DNA of 64,000 nt from contig JAEYLC010000034.1 in the NCBI GenBank assembly GCA_023461435.1, positions 186,001 to 250,000 of the forward strand, read 5' to 3'. The DNA is from Bacillota bacterium (GTDB taxonomy: Bacteria; Bacillota; Clostridia; Christensenellales; SZUA-584). Shown piece by piece: positions 7,071 to 15,705 of the stretch (position 1 is the first letter of the stretch; every line of letters starts with the position of its first letter). The notes under the pieces are model-generated. The model saw only the letters and a list, made by a program, of their open reading frames with translations, was not told the DNA's origin and did not search any database. A program made the position numbers and the translations under genes.

Positions 7071-8861
7071 ATGAATTTTATTAGACAAACCAATATGGAA
7101 ATAAAGAGCATTATCAGGTCCAAATTCCTTTTTATCATCGGCATTCTGGTGCTGCTTTCGAGCATAGCCATTCCGGTTATCGGCGTGCTGACAAGGCCCG
7201 ATCCCAACGGCGGTTATTATCCTGGAGGCCCGATCATATACGAAAAGGCGATGTCGGTGGCGATGCCGGCTTACGGCGGCGATTATTACAACGGGCAGGA
7301 ACCGATAACGGTTAACGGCGTGACGATCATGCCGGAAAATCCGTTCTACGGCAATATCCAGAACCTCGATCAGATGGACGATTATCTTGACGAATCGACT
7401 TTCACCACCCCCGAAGCGATGGATCTCGTGATCGAAATGGGCGATATGGAGCTCGATTATTATCTGCGTGCCGCGCAGGTCATCACGACTTATGACGATT
7501 ACCGCATGAATCTCGTGTGGAACACCACGCCGCTCTACGATAAGTTCATCTATGAAAAAGCGGGCAGCACGAATATCGACGTTCTCAAGGAGGCGCTCAA
7601 TTACCGGTATTATGTAGACCCCAACACATTTGAAGACACATATGTGAATATTTCGGAGTCCGAACGTCAGGCTGCCATCGAAAAGGACGACGATTATTTA
7701 AACAGGCTCAATGATGTGATCGAAAACAACAATTTCGATGAATTCATCGCGCTCAGCATTGAACAGCAGCAGACCCAGATCGACAGCATCAACAAAAGCA
7801 TAGAGATTCAGGAACAGACGATCATCGAGCATCCGGATCAGGAAGAAGATCTGAACCGCTACATCGAGGATATGAAGAAGCAGATCAAGATCATCACCGA
7901 CAGCACGATCCCGATGCTGCAATACCGTCAGGAAAAGCACATCGTGCCGGGTGAGGATATCTGGCAGAACTCCGCGATTTCGAGCATTGAAAACGCGAAC
8001 AACCAGCTTGCTTACTCAACGCTGCTCAGCGAGGAAGACTATAATAAAGATCCGTATCTGCCGCAGCAGTACAAATCGTACGACCGCTACAGGACTGCGA
8101 TTCAATCGCAGATCGATAAGGCCAACAACGACATACTCGTGGCGCAGAATTCTCTGGATTCGGACAAACCGGACATGGCGTTTGTGCCCGATGGCGCGAG
8201 AAGTCAGACGACGAACTTCCTCTCTTACTCCGCACTGGTGGCTTTGTTCGCGGTGATTCTCGGCGGTTGGCTCATGGCGAGCGAGTTTCAGCTCGGCACC
8301 ATCCGCCTGCTGATGATCCGCCCGAAAACGCGCACCAAGATACTGATGTCCAAGTTTACGGCGGCGCTTGTGCTCTGCCTCGGTGTTTATATCGTGGGAA
8401 CAGTGCTCAATATCATCACAATCGGCATTTGCTACGGGTTCTCGGACTTCGGATTCCCGAATTATACGGCGTCGGGAGCGGTGGGGTTCTTTGCCTATTA
8501 CGTTCCAAAATTCCTTGCGTGCTGTGTGACCATTATATTTGGATACTGCACCGCGTTTTTCCTTTCGACGGTGGCCAAAAATATCGCCGTCGCGGTTGCC
8601 GTGCCAGCCGTCTGCTTTGTGATGAGCATCGTCGGTATGAGCATGCTCGCATATACCGAAGCCGCCCACTGGCTTGCATGGACGCCCATACCGTTTGTGC
8701 AGATGTCTCAGTTCTTCACGCAATATTCGCCTGTGCAGACGATGATCAGCAACGGTGTGCCTTTAAGCCTTGGGTACGGTATCGGCATGCTGCTCGGTTT
8801 ATCGCTGATCATGACTGTCATCGCTACCTGGGTATTTAAGAAGAAGGATATTACGAACTAA
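7071..8861 (+). CDS. ABC-2 type permease with large extracytoplasmic domain
   Basis: A 596-residue permease. One membrane helix near the N-terminus (about 18-42) is followed by a ~330-residue external domain containing a charged coiled-coil stretch (about 225-285, rich in Q, E, I and K). The remaining helices are at about 380-590. This ABC2_membrane topology with a big loop between helices 1 and 2 is seen in bacitracin/lantibiotic-type exporters and in Gram-positive systems whose loop contacts substrate outside the cell. It follows its ATPase by 18 bases and precedes the PASTA gene by 14, so all three are probably co-transcribed. Confidence 0.85.
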   Translation: MNFIRQTNMEIKSIIRSKFLFIIGILVLLSSIAIPVIGVLTRPDPNGGYYPGGPIIYEKAMSVAMPAYGGDYYNGQEPITVNGVTIMPENPFYGNIQNLDQMDDYLDESTFTTPEAMDLVIEMGDMELDYYLRAAQVITTYDDYRMNLVWNTTPLYDKFIYEKAGSTNIDVLKEALNYRYYVDPNTFEDTYVNISESERQAAIEKDDDYLNRLNDVIENNNFDEFIALSIEQQQTQIDSINKSIEIQEQTIIEHPDQEEDLNRYIEDMKKQIKIITDSTIPMLQYRQEKHIVPGEDIWQNSAISSIENANNQLAYSTLLSEEDYNKDPYLPQQYKSYDRYRTAIQSQIDKANNDILVAQNSLDSDKPDMAFVPDGARSQTTNFLSYSALVALFAVILGGWLMASEFQLGTIRLLMIRPKTRTKILMSKFTAALVLCLGVYIVGTVLNIITIGICYGFSDFGFPNYTASGAVGFFAYYVPKFLACCVTIIFGYCTAFFLSTVAKNIAVAVAVPAVCFVMSIVGMSMLAYTEAAHWLAWTPIPFVQMSQFFTQYSPVQTMISNGVPLSLGYGIGMLLGLSLIMTVIATWVFKKKDITN

Positions 8862-8875
8862 AAGGGGATAAAAAA

Positions 8876-10621
8876 ATGAGCGATAACAACAGCTTTCTGA
8901 GCAATTACACCAAAAAAGACAGTGAAGCCGCTGCGTCCGCGCCTCAGAAAAAAGAGAGCCCGGCGACGGCTCCTGCCGAGCCGTCTTTCAAGTACGAGCA
9001 AAAAAGCGGCTTTAAAAAGCCCGCGCCCAAGGACCCCAAACCGCCGAGAACGGGAGACGACAGCAGGAAGAAGCTGATTACCGCCATCGCCGCGGGCGGC
9101 GGTGCGCTGGTTATTTTGATAGTCGTTCTCGTGCTGGTGCTCGGCGGCGGCATCAAAGTGCTCGATTTCACGAACGGAAAGCTGTCGGACGCTCAGCTCT
9201 GGGCCAATGAAAACGGCATGATCATCACGACGGAAAACGCGTACAGCGACACCGTGGAGGAAGGCTATGTGATCGAGCAGGACACCCCGGCCGACAGCAG
9301 CGTAAAAAAAGGCAGCTTTATCAAGCTGACCGTATCGCTCGGCCATGATTTGAGCGTGACGCTGCAGCTGCCTGATCTCACAGCGATGACGGCGGATGAG
9401 GTGCAAAAATGGGCCGATGACAACTTCATGACCAAGGTGCGCATCACGACGGAATTCAGCGCCGATGTGCCTCAGGGTAAAGTCATTCGCTATGAGATCA
9501 ACGACAATACGGTGGTCGATGAAATTCGCCGCGATACGCCTGTGTACGTGATCGTCTCTAAGGGGCCCGAGACCGCCGCCGCGACCGTCAAGGTGCCGGA
9601 TTTTAAAACGAAGTCGCTCGCCGAGTGCTATACATTTGCGACAGACAACGGCCTGACACTGACCGTTAAAGAGGAGTTTGACGATTACATTCCGGCAGGC
9701 ACGATCATGTCGCAAAGCGTGAAGGCCGACCAGATGATCGCGACCGGCAGTGAGATCATACTTGTGGTCAGCAAGGGCAAGATGATCACCGTGCCGGATT
9801 TCTCGGATTACACGAAGGAAGAGGCCACCGCGCTGGCTGCCGGGCTCGGGCTGCCCGTGACCATCACGGAGAAGTATTCAAGCTCGTCCACGGGGCGGCT
9901 CATTTCGCAGAGCATCGAAGCGGGTTCCATTTACGAGGCCGGCGGTCTGCTTGAGCTTACGTTCTCACTCGGCAACAAGATCGTGGTAGCCAGCTATGTG
10001 GGGCAGACGCGCGACTTGCTGGAAACATGGGCGAAGGAGCTCAACGAGCAGGGCGCAAAGATCACAATCAAAGCCACCGAGGCCAAAAGCAGCCAGCCGC
10101 GCGGCACGGTCATATTCCAGGATGTCGCCAATACCTCTGTGAGCTATAAGTCCACGATTACCATCACGGTATCGGCGGGCAAGGTGGTTTATGTGCCCGA
10201 CTTTGTGGTGGATTTTGCGTCAGGCTACGACCAGGCCATTACGCGTGACAAGGCGGTCGCTATGTGTGAGGAGGCGGGTCTGATCCCGAACTTTGTGATG
10301 GAAAACTCGGGGGCTGTGCTGCCCGGCACGATTTGCCGTCAGAGCCTTAACGCCGGGACGGAAACAAGCGAGGGAACGGTGATCACACTGGTTTACACGC
10401 CGACAGTCACGGTGACTGTGCCGGGATTTGTCGGAAAGACGGTCGCCGAGGCAAAGAAATACATGAATCAGAATCTCATCGTGTTTTCCGGCGGTGATGA
10501 AGATGACGCCATCGTATTGGCGCAATCGGTGGCCCAGCATTCAACCGTTGCGTCGGGCAGCGTGATTACGCTCACAACAAGCCCGGGAGCCACGGAGACG
10601 GAACCGCCCAAGACATCATAA
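8876..10621 (+). CDS. Membrane protein with seven PASTA domains and no kinase domain
   Basis: A 581-residue protein. Residues 1-~62 are cytosolic, polar and Lys/Pro-rich, 66-90 form one membrane helix, and the rest is a chain of about seven PASTA domains (starting near 92, 160, 238, 305, 371, 440 and 513), several opening with VPDF or VPGF and ending in a VxVSKG-like strand. PASTA domains bind muropeptides or beta-lactams and usually hang from Ser/Thr kinases or penicillin-binding proteins; here no kinase or transpeptidase domain exists. Start follows AAAAGGGGATAAAAAA. As the third gene after an ABC exporter it may sense cell wall state for that exporter; this is inference from position. Confidence 0.85.
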   Translation: MSDNNSFLSNYTKKDSEAAASAPQKKESPATAPAEPSFKYEQKSGFKKPAPKDPKPPRTGDDSRKKLITAIAAGGGALVILIVVLVLVLGGGIKVLDFTNGKLSDAQLWANENGMIITTENAYSDTVEEGYVIEQDTPADSSVKKGSFIKLTVSLGHDLSVTLQLPDLTAMTADEVQKWADDNFMTKVRITTEFSADVPQGKVIRYEINDNTVVDEIRRDTPVYVIVSKGPETAAATVKVPDFKTKSLAECYTFATDNGLTLTVKEEFDDYIPAGTIMSQSVKADQMIATGSEIILVVSKGKMITVPDFSDYTKEEATALAAGLGLPVTITEKYSSSSTGRLISQSIEAGSIYEAGGLLELTFSLGNKIVVASYVGQTRDLLETWAKELNEQGAKITIKATEAKSSQPRGTVIFQDVANTSVSYKSTITITVSAGKVVYVPDFVVDFASGYDQAITRDKAVAMCEEAGLIPNFVMENSGAVLPGTICRQSLNAGTETSEGTVITLVYTPTVTVTVPGFVGKTVAEAKKYMNQNLIVFSGGDEDDAIVLAQSVAQHSTVASGSVITLTTSPGATETEPPKTS

Positions 10622-10634
10622 CATGAATGTATTT

Positions 10635-10668
10635 AAAGCCGTTTTGCGTTTTGCAGAGCGGCTTTTTC
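10635..10668 (+). terminator. Intrinsic terminator after the PASTA gene
   Basis: AAAGCCG (10635-10641) pairs with CGGCTTT (10659-10665) and is followed by further T residues. It closes the ABC-PASTA operon. Confidence 0.7.
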
Positions 10669-10756
10669 ATGCTGCGGGTGCCGCAGCCGAAACCGGGTGT
10701 GAATCGAATTGTATGCTGCGAATGGACGCGGCAGAAAAAGGCGGAGCCTCGCGGCA

Positions 10757-10785
10757 TTGACAAGACTGAGAAATCGCGGTACATT
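10757..10785 (+). promoter_or_regulatory. Promoter of the arsR-like gene
   Basis: TTGACA (10757-10762) and TACATT (10780-10785) are separated by exactly 17 bases and lie about 100 bases upstream of the regulator's start. Confidence 0.5.
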
Positions 10786-10888
10786 TTTTTGAGTAACAAA
10801 AATGAAATGAGGAATGATCGACGAGCGGAACACGCCATTAAGGCAGCGTTTTGATTCAGTCAGTGTTGACATGAGGGGAGGGGCGACT

Positions 10889-11209
10889 ATGCGAAGATGC
10901 AGCGAAGGTATAGACGTCGTGCCGATGGATATCGAAGAAGCGAAATATCTTGCCGAATTCTTAAAGGTGTTTGGCGATCCCGACCGGGTACGCATACTCG
11001 CGCTGCTCAAGGATAAGGAGATGTGCGTGGGGCATATTGCGGAGGCGCTTGAGAAATCGGTCTCGGCTGTGTCGCACCAGCTCGGCATCATGCGCCGCCA
11101 GCGTCTCGTCCGTTATGTAAAGGACGGCAAAAATATTTACTATACCGTGGACGACGAGCATGTGTCGATGCTGCTCGATGCCGCGCAGGAGCATTGCCGC
11201 CATAAATAA
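10889..11209 (+). CDS. ArsR/SmtB family regulator
   Basis: A 106-residue winged-helix protein: FGDPDRVRILALL (helix 2), CVGHIAEALEKSVSAVSHQLGIMRRQRLV (recognition region) and KDGKNIYYTVDDEHV (wing and helix 5). The C-terminal D-EHV...AAQEHC layout recalls the alpha-5 zinc site of SmtB/CzrA, while the alpha-3 CxC arsenic motif is reduced to a single Cys. This suggests a metal or other ligand sensor rather than a true arsenic repressor. Start at 10889 chosen because GAGGGGAGGGG precedes it; a longer frame from 10814 lacks a site and would overlap the promoter. Target genes are unknown; the gene 43 bases downstream may be co-transcribed. Confidence 0.88.
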   Translation: MRRCSEGIDVVPMDIEEAKYLAEFLKVFGDPDRVRILALLKDKEMCVGHIAEALEKSVSAVSHQLGIMRRQRLVRYVKDGKNIYYTVDDEHVSMLLDAAQEHCRHK

Positions 11210-11252
11210 CTTTGTTCCGCTCCGTGCAGAATAAGCTCTGAGGGGTGAGACG

Positions 11253-11540
11253 ATGGAAGAGAAGTTTGCGCAGCGGCTCGATATGCTGGATCAAAAAATC
11301 GTGGCGCTTTTTGAGAGGCGCATGGCGGTCGCCGAAAAGGCGATGGCCGATATGACAAAGCGCGAGCTGAAGCGCGAGGCGAAGCAAATGGGCGCACAGG
11401 CGGCGGAAAAAGCCACAAGCTATGCGTGCGACTTAAGCAACATCGCGTATACGGAGGAACTGATCAAGCTGATGCTCTGCGCGTCGATGAAGCACCAGCG
11501 CAGACTGCTGCGGAGCCTCAAAAGGCAGTGCGTCTGCTGA
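11253..11540 (+). CDS. Small chorismate mutase-like (AroQ-type helical) protein
   Basis: A 95-residue, mostly helical protein. The N-terminus (LDMLDQKIVALFERRMAVAEK) resembles helix 1 of AroQ chorismate mutases, and the C-terminal EELIKLMLCASMKHQRRLL resembles the final helix where a conserved Ser...Q lies. The middle (about 36-62) is Lys/Glu/Ala-rich and does not match the second helix well, so catalysis is uncertain. Start follows TGAGGGGTGAGACG. It follows the ArsR gene. It may be an active enzyme of aromatic amino acid synthesis or a derived non-catalytic relative. Confidence 0.45.
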   Translation: MEEKFAQRLDMLDQKIVALFERRMAVAEKAMADMTKRELKREAKQMGAQAAEKATSYACDLSNIAYTEELIKLMLCASMKHQRRLLRSLKRQCVC

Positions 11541-11542
11541 GC

Positions 11543-11607
11543 TTGACAGGCTTACCCCAAAGCATTATAATACGACCAATTGAATAAACAAACGTTCATA
11601 CTATAAT
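11543..11607 (+). promoter_or_regulatory. Two tandem promoters ahead of the riboswitch
   Basis: P1 is TTGACA (11543-11548), 17 bases, TATAAT (11566-11571), a perfect consensus. P2 is TTGAAT (11580-11585), 16 bases, TATAAT (11602-11607). Both drive into the RNA motif that begins about 18 bases after P2. Confidence 0.75.
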
Positions 11608-11625
11608 CACACTTAAGATTCAAAG

Positions 11626-11706
11626 AAAAGGCAAACTCAGCCGAAAGGCTGAGGGCGCAAAGCTGGAAGTCTAAGGCTTGAAGGCGAAGACGGTTCGGCT
11701 GCCTCG
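11626..11706 (+). promoter_or_regulatory. Probable c-di-GMP-I (GEMM) riboswitch aptamer
   Basis: The order of conserved parts fits GEMM: P1 5' strand AGGCA (11629-11633), AAC, a P2 hairpin CTCAGCC-GAAA-GGCTGAG (11636-11653) with a GAAA tetraloop, the block CGCAAAGC (11656-11663), a P3 helix GTCT/AGAC (11669-11672 with 11688-11691) containing CTAAGG like a tetraloop receptor, and a closing TGCCT (11700-11704) that completes P1. The family binds cyclic di-GMP. One base before CGCAAAGC differs from the usual GA. GGCT near 11697 can also pair with AGCC at 11738-11741, a possible switching alternative. Assigned by eye; no covariance search. Confidence 0.72.
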
Positions 11707-11769
11707 TGGATCGGAGCGGCTGTTTTATTTGCCAGCGAGCCTTTTCGGATAACATATTTTATACAGAGA

Positions 11770-11790
11770 GCGGGGGAGACCCCGCTTTTT
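11770..11790 (+). terminator. Intrinsic terminator of the riboswitch expression platform
   Basis: GCGGGG (11770-11775), loop GAGA, CCCCGC (11780-11785) and five T residues. It lies 65 bases after the aptamer and ahead of the metallo-hydrolase gene, with no reading frame between, so the riboswitch probably decides read-through. A separate TATAAT at 11830-11835 may give the downstream gene its own promoter. Confidence 0.85.
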
Positions 11791-11908
11791 GCTTTCCTGC
11801 CTTTGCTGGCAATTTCTATCCGGGTGTTGTATAATGGCTTTACATATTAAAGCATGTCCTGCAAGGGCATCGTATGATTTATGACTTCAAGGGAACGGGG
11901 GACGAAAA

Positions 11909-13471
11909 ATGCAGATTACTTTCTTGGGCGCAGCCAGATGCGTCACCGGGTCTTGTACGATGATTGAAACGGCACAGCACAAGGTGCTGATAGACTGCGG
12001 AATGCGGCAGGGGCGCGACGAAAAGACGGCGCCGGTGAAGAACGGGTTTGTTTTCGATCCGCGCGAGATCGATGCGGTCTTTCTCACGCATGCGCATATT
12101 GACCATTCGGGGCTGCTGCCGCTGCTCGTGAAGCAGGGGTTTACCGGCCCCATATACTGCACAGGCGCGACCGCAAGGCTATGCTCCATCATGTTCCCGG
12201 ATGCGGGGCATATACAGGAGATGGAGACGGAGTGGCAGAACCGAAAATATCTGCGGGCGGGCAAGAGCCCCGTTGAGCCGCTTTATACGGTGGAGGATGC
12301 CAAAAAAGCGGTCAAATATTTAAAGCCGCTCAGCTACGAAGAGCGGTACAAAGCCTTCGATGAGATCGGCATGCGCTATGTGGACGCGGGGCATCTTTTG
12401 GGCTCGGCCTCTATCGAGCTGACGGTGACGGAAAACGGCAAGCAGACGAAGCTCGTTTTCTCGGGCGATATCGGCAACAAGGACAAGCCGATCATCAAGG
12501 ACCCGCAGTACTTAAGCGAAGCCGATATCGTGTTTACCGAGAGCACCTACGGCGACAGGCTGCACGATAAGGTGAAGGATACACGCGCGCAGCTTAGGGA
12601 TGTGCTGATCCGCGCGCTTGCGCGCGGCGGCAACATCGTGATCCCTTCGTTCGCGGTGGGGCGCACGCAGGAGGTGCTGTACGATTTAAGCGTGCTGCTC
12701 GGGGAAGGCAGTGTGCCCGGCCTTGATAAGGTGCCGGTTTATATCGACAGCCCGCTCGGCATCGCGGCGACCGAAATATTCGAAGAGAGCAGCAAAGATT
12801 ATTACGATGAGGAAGCGATGGCCTTTAAAGCCGAAGGCGTGAGGTTTTTCTCGTTCAGCACGCTGCGCATCGCCGAAACGGCGGACGACTCCAAAGCGAT
12901 CAACTTTGACCCGCAGCAAAAGATCATCATATCCTCAAGCGGCATGTGCGATGCGGGCCGCATCAAGCATCATTTGAAGCACAACCTGTGGCGCAGCGAT
13001 TCCACGGTGCTGTTCGTGGGATACCAGGCTGTCGGGACGCTGGGCCGCTCGATCGCGGACGGCAGCGGCAAGGTGAAAATATTCGGCGAAGAGATACAGG
13101 TGAAAGCCACGATCGAGCAGATCGAAGGCTTTTCGGGCCATGCGGATCAGGAAGGGCTGCTCGAATGGATCGGTCATTTTTCCGCAAGCGTCGACCGCGT
13201 ATTCGTGATGCACGGCGAAGATACGGTGGCGAACATCTACGCGTCCGAGCTGCAAAAACGCGGCTACAACGCCGTGGTGCCCGCGCTGTTCGATACGTTT
13301 GACACAGAGAGCTTTGTCAAAACGCCGGGCAAGGTGCCTGTCAAGGAAGTGCCGCAAAGCGATCTTGGCACGCTGTTTGCGCGCATACGGCTCAAAATTG
13401 AAGGCGCCGACAGCGAGCGTGCAGCCAGAATGAAAGAGGATCTCGCTTCGCTGGCTGACAGGTGGGAATAG
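11909..13471 (+). CDS. MBL-fold / beta-CASP metallo-hydrolase (YSH1-like)
   Basis: A 520-residue protein. Metallo-beta-lactamase motif HAHIDHSG (61-68) supplies His61, His63, Asp65 and His66; GHLLGSASIEL and SGDIG supply further metal ligands, followed by the ESTYGDR motif. The beta-CASP insert is seen in IPSFAVGRTQEVLY, the SSSGMCDAGRIKHHL block and GFSGHADQEGLLEWI near the C-terminus. These define RNA-processing nucleases of the YSH1/CPSF-73 group; the bacterial members' substrates are poorly known. GGGAACGGGGGACG precedes the ATG. It stands downstream of the probable c-di-GMP riboswitch and terminator, which may control it in addition to its own promoter. Confidence 0.9.
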   Translation: MQITFLGAARCVTGSCTMIETAQHKVLIDCGMRQGRDEKTAPVKNGFVFDPREIDAVFLTHAHIDHSGLLPLLVKQGFTGPIYCTGATARLCSIMFPDAGHIQEMETEWQNRKYLRAGKSPVEPLYTVEDAKKAVKYLKPLSYEERYKAFDEIGMRYVDAGHLLGSASIELTVTENGKQTKLVFSGDIGNKDKPIIKDPQYLSEADIVFTESTYGDRLHDKVKDTRAQLRDVLIRALARGGNIVIPSFAVGRTQEVLYDLSVLLGEGSVPGLDKVPVYIDSPLGIAATEIFEESSKDYYDEEAMAFKAEGVRFFSFSTLRIAETADDSKAINFDPQQKIIISSSGMCDAGRIKHHLKHNLWRSDSTVLFVGYQAVGTLGRSIADGSGKVKIFGEEIQVKATIEQIEGFSGHADQEGLLEWIGHFSASVDRVFVMHGEDTVANIYASELQKRGYNAVVPALFDTFDTESFVKTPGKVPVKEVPQSDLGTLFARIRLKIEGADSERAARMKEDLASLADRWE

Positions 13472-13499
13472 TCTTATCATCCGTTATCAGGAGTGATAT

Positions 13500-15017
13500 A
13501 TGGGCAAAGTGATTGAGATGAAATCAGCAAGAGGCTATGGCAGGCCGGGACAGCGAAGGCGTCCCACTGCCCGGCGCCCGGGAGCTTTACGGCGCAGGAG
13601 CGGCTTGAAAGGCTTCAAGGCGTTGCTTCGGCGCTACCGCAGGCTTGTGGCTGTCGCCGCGGGCGTTCTTGTTATGATTGTTGCGGGCTTTGTTTTGCTG
13701 CTTGGCAGCGCGAAGACGCAGACGGTGGCGGAGCAGCCCGCGGAACAGCCCACGCTGACGCCGCCTCCTTCCGAAGAAACCTACGACTATTCCGATGTGG
13801 ACGCAGCCACGCTCGCAGGCCTCGCGGGCACGGACGAAAGTCTTTTCTCGGACGATCAGGAGATCGAGGAGGCGCTGTTTGAGGAGGAAGGCATCCGCAT
13901 CGGCGTGACGGTCGGCAGCATTTCGTCGCCGGATCAGGAATTCATATTAAACAGGCTTGAACAGGTCTCAAGTGCGGCAGAAACCGACAAAACCATATAC
14001 AAAGCCTATTATTACAACGCAAACGGCAGCTACAACCAGCAGCTTCAGGATTTAAGAAGCCTCATCAAAAACGAGGCGGATGTGATCATCGTCGGCTTTA
14101 CCGATGCGCAGAGCTTTAATATGATCGCCATGATGGCGCAAAGCGAAGGTATTCCCGTGGTCGCGTTCGATGCGCCTGCGGACAGCGGCTACGCGATCAA
14201 CGTTGTGGCGGATCAGGCCGCATGGGGCGGCGTATACGGCAAATTCGCGGCAGACAATCTGGCGGAGGGCACCGTGGTGCAGATGTTCGGCAAGCAGGAC
14301 AGCCCTGTGGATGCCGAGCGGGCGTCGGCCATCGGCGCCGCGCTGACAGCCGAGGCGGGGCTCACGGTGAACGCGCCGCTCTACGCGGAGTGGGACAACA
14401 AAAAAGCCAAAGAAATGATGGCGGAGTATTTGAAAAGCGGCAAGGCGGACGCCGTGATCACCGAAGAGGGAATGGCCGAGGGCATACTCGACGCGTTCGT
14501 GGAAAAGGGCGTGCTCCCGAAGGTGATGTGCGGTGACGTGACGGCGGGCTTCATCAAGAAGTGGTACGCGCTGAAACACGGCGGTATCGACGTGACGCCG
14601 CCGCCCAAGGATGACGGCAAAAAGAAGAACGACGAAACGCCCACACCCACGCCGCCGCCCGTGATGTTTGCGGCTCAGCCCGGCGAGCTCATCGTCTGCG
14701 CGCAGCCCGCGCCCTCGGGCGTCGGCGCGGCGGCTTTCGATATCGCGGTGGAAATTGCGAAGGGCCGGACGCTGATTGCGCAGGGACAGACTTTTAAATA
14801 TACGGTAGGTACGGTCATCACTGAAGCAAACCTCGCCGAGTACTATGAGCTCGTCAAGGGTCAAGCCGACACATACATCATCAGCGATATCTTGACCGAC
14901 GATATACTTGATTCACTGCTGAATCCGCTCGAGCAGCAGCCCGAGGCCACGCCCGAGCCCGCAGCCACGCCGTCGGCGCCGCCGACGGAATCCGTCTCGG
15001 CAACGGTCGCACCATGA
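13500..15017 (+). CDS. Membrane-anchored periplasmic-binding-protein-like protein
   Basis: A 505-residue protein. An Arg-rich cytosolic N-terminus (1-~47) precedes one membrane helix (48-70) and a Thr/Pro/Glu linker. Residues ~133-470 resemble type I sugar-binding proteins (Peripla_BP_4): IRIGVTVGSISSPDQEF, NEADVIIVGFTD, GIPVVAFDAPAD, then a repeat-run of Rossmann strands. A low-complexity insert with KKKNDETPTPTPPP (about 375-388) interrupts the second lobe, and the C-terminus ends in a Pro/Thr/Ala tail. No ABC permease is nearby, so it may be a sensor or accessory ligand binder. The stop overlaps the next gene's start (ATGA), giving tight coupling. Confidence 0.7.
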   Translation: MGKVIEMKSARGYGRPGQRRRPTARRPGALRRRSGLKGFKALLRRYRRLVAVAAGVLVMIVAGFVLLLGSAKTQTVAEQPAEQPTLTPPPSEETYDYSDVDAATLAGLAGTDESLFSDDQEIEEALFEEEGIRIGVTVGSISSPDQEFILNRLEQVSSAAETDKTIYKAYYYNANGSYNQQLQDLRSLIKNEADVIIVGFTDAQSFNMIAMMAQSEGIPVVAFDAPADSGYAINVVADQAAWGGVYGKFAADNLAEGTVVQMFGKQDSPVDAERASAIGAALTAEAGLTVNAPLYAEWDNKKAKEMMAEYLKSGKADAVITEEGMAEGILDAFVEKGVLPKVMCGDVTAGFIKKWYALKHGGIDVTPPPKDDGKKKNDETPTPTPPPVMFAAQPGELIVCAQPAPSGVGAAAFDIAVEIAKGRTLIAQGQTFKYTVGTVITEANLAEYYELVKGQADTYIISDILTDDILDSLLNPLEQQPEATPEPAATPSAPPTESVSATVAP

Positions 15018-15625
15018 TCATTGACATCACGCTGCCTTTAAAGCACGGCATGGCGCATTATCCGGGAGACCCGGATATCGTGTTTGAAACAGTGCTCGAT
15101 GTTCACCGCGGCGATCCCGTGAACCTGCAGCGATTGAGTTTCGGGTCCCACTCTGGAACGCATGTGGACGCGCCGTATCATTTGCTGCCCGAGGGAAAAA
15201 GAATCGGCGGTCTGCCCGCGGATTATTTCATAGGCAGGGCAAAGGTCTTCGAGTTTGACAGCGATATACGCGCAGAAAATCTTAACGGGCTGGATATTCA
15301 GTCTGACGACATCGTGCTTTTTAAAACGCCAAGCAGCCGGCGGCCCGACGCGGCTTACGACCCGGCGCACGTCAGCATGCTGCCGTGCGCGGCACAGCGT
15401 CTTGCGGATTTGGCCGCGCGCGCGGTGGGCATCGATTGTATGTCGATCGAAAACAATCCCGCGCTTGAGACGCATCGCATACTGCTCGGCGCGGGCATCC
15501 CGATCATTGAAGGGCTCGATTTGCACGCGGTTGAGCCGGGTACGTATCGAATGACGGCAATGCTGATGCGCATTGAGGACAGCGACGGCGCGCCGATACG
15601 AGCGGCGCTCGAAAAACGCGAATAA
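15014..15625 (+). CDS. Cyclase family metal-dependent hydrolase (KynB-like)
   Basis: A 203-residue protein of the cyclase/arylformamidase family. SHSGTHVDAPYHL (45-57) supplies the metal ligands His46, His50 and Asp52, in the family's HxGTHxDxPxH motif; DITLPLKHGMAHYPGDP at the start is also typical. Members hydrolyse formamides (N-formylkynurenine) or related cyclic amides; the substrate here is not shown by sequence, and no kynurenine pathway genes are near. Translation is coupled to the preceding gene by a 4-base overlap. A terminator follows. Confidence 0.88.
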   Translation: MIIDITLPLKHGMAHYPGDPDIVFETVLDVHRGDPVNLQRLSFGSHSGTHVDAPYHLLPEGKRIGGLPADYFIGRAKVFEFDSDIRAENLNGLDIQSDDIVLFKTPSSRRPDAAYDPAHVSMLPCAAQRLADLAARAVGIDCMSIENNPALETHRILLGAGIPIIEGLDLHAVEPGTYRMTAMLMRIEDSDGAPIRAALEKRE

Positions 15626-15637
15626 TCCGATCAAAGT

Positions 15638-15675
15638 AAGGGGCATCTGAGTTCATCACAGCAATGCCCTTTTTG
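15638..15675 (+). terminator. Intrinsic terminator after the cyclase gene
   Basis: AAGGGGCAT pairs with ATGCCCTTT (one bulge) around a loop of about 17 bases, followed by a T-run. Confidence 0.7.
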
Positions 15676-15705
15676 TTTAAGCTTTTGTGATGAGAGGTGG
15701 ATACC

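Noticed and set aside
8858..9715. 285-codon minus frame opposite the PASTA gene
   Set aside because: Antisense shadow; the plus-strand PASTA repeats are unambiguous.
10627..10854. 75-codon plus frame between the PASTA and arsR genes
   Set aside because: It runs through a terminator and a promoter and lacks a ribosome site.
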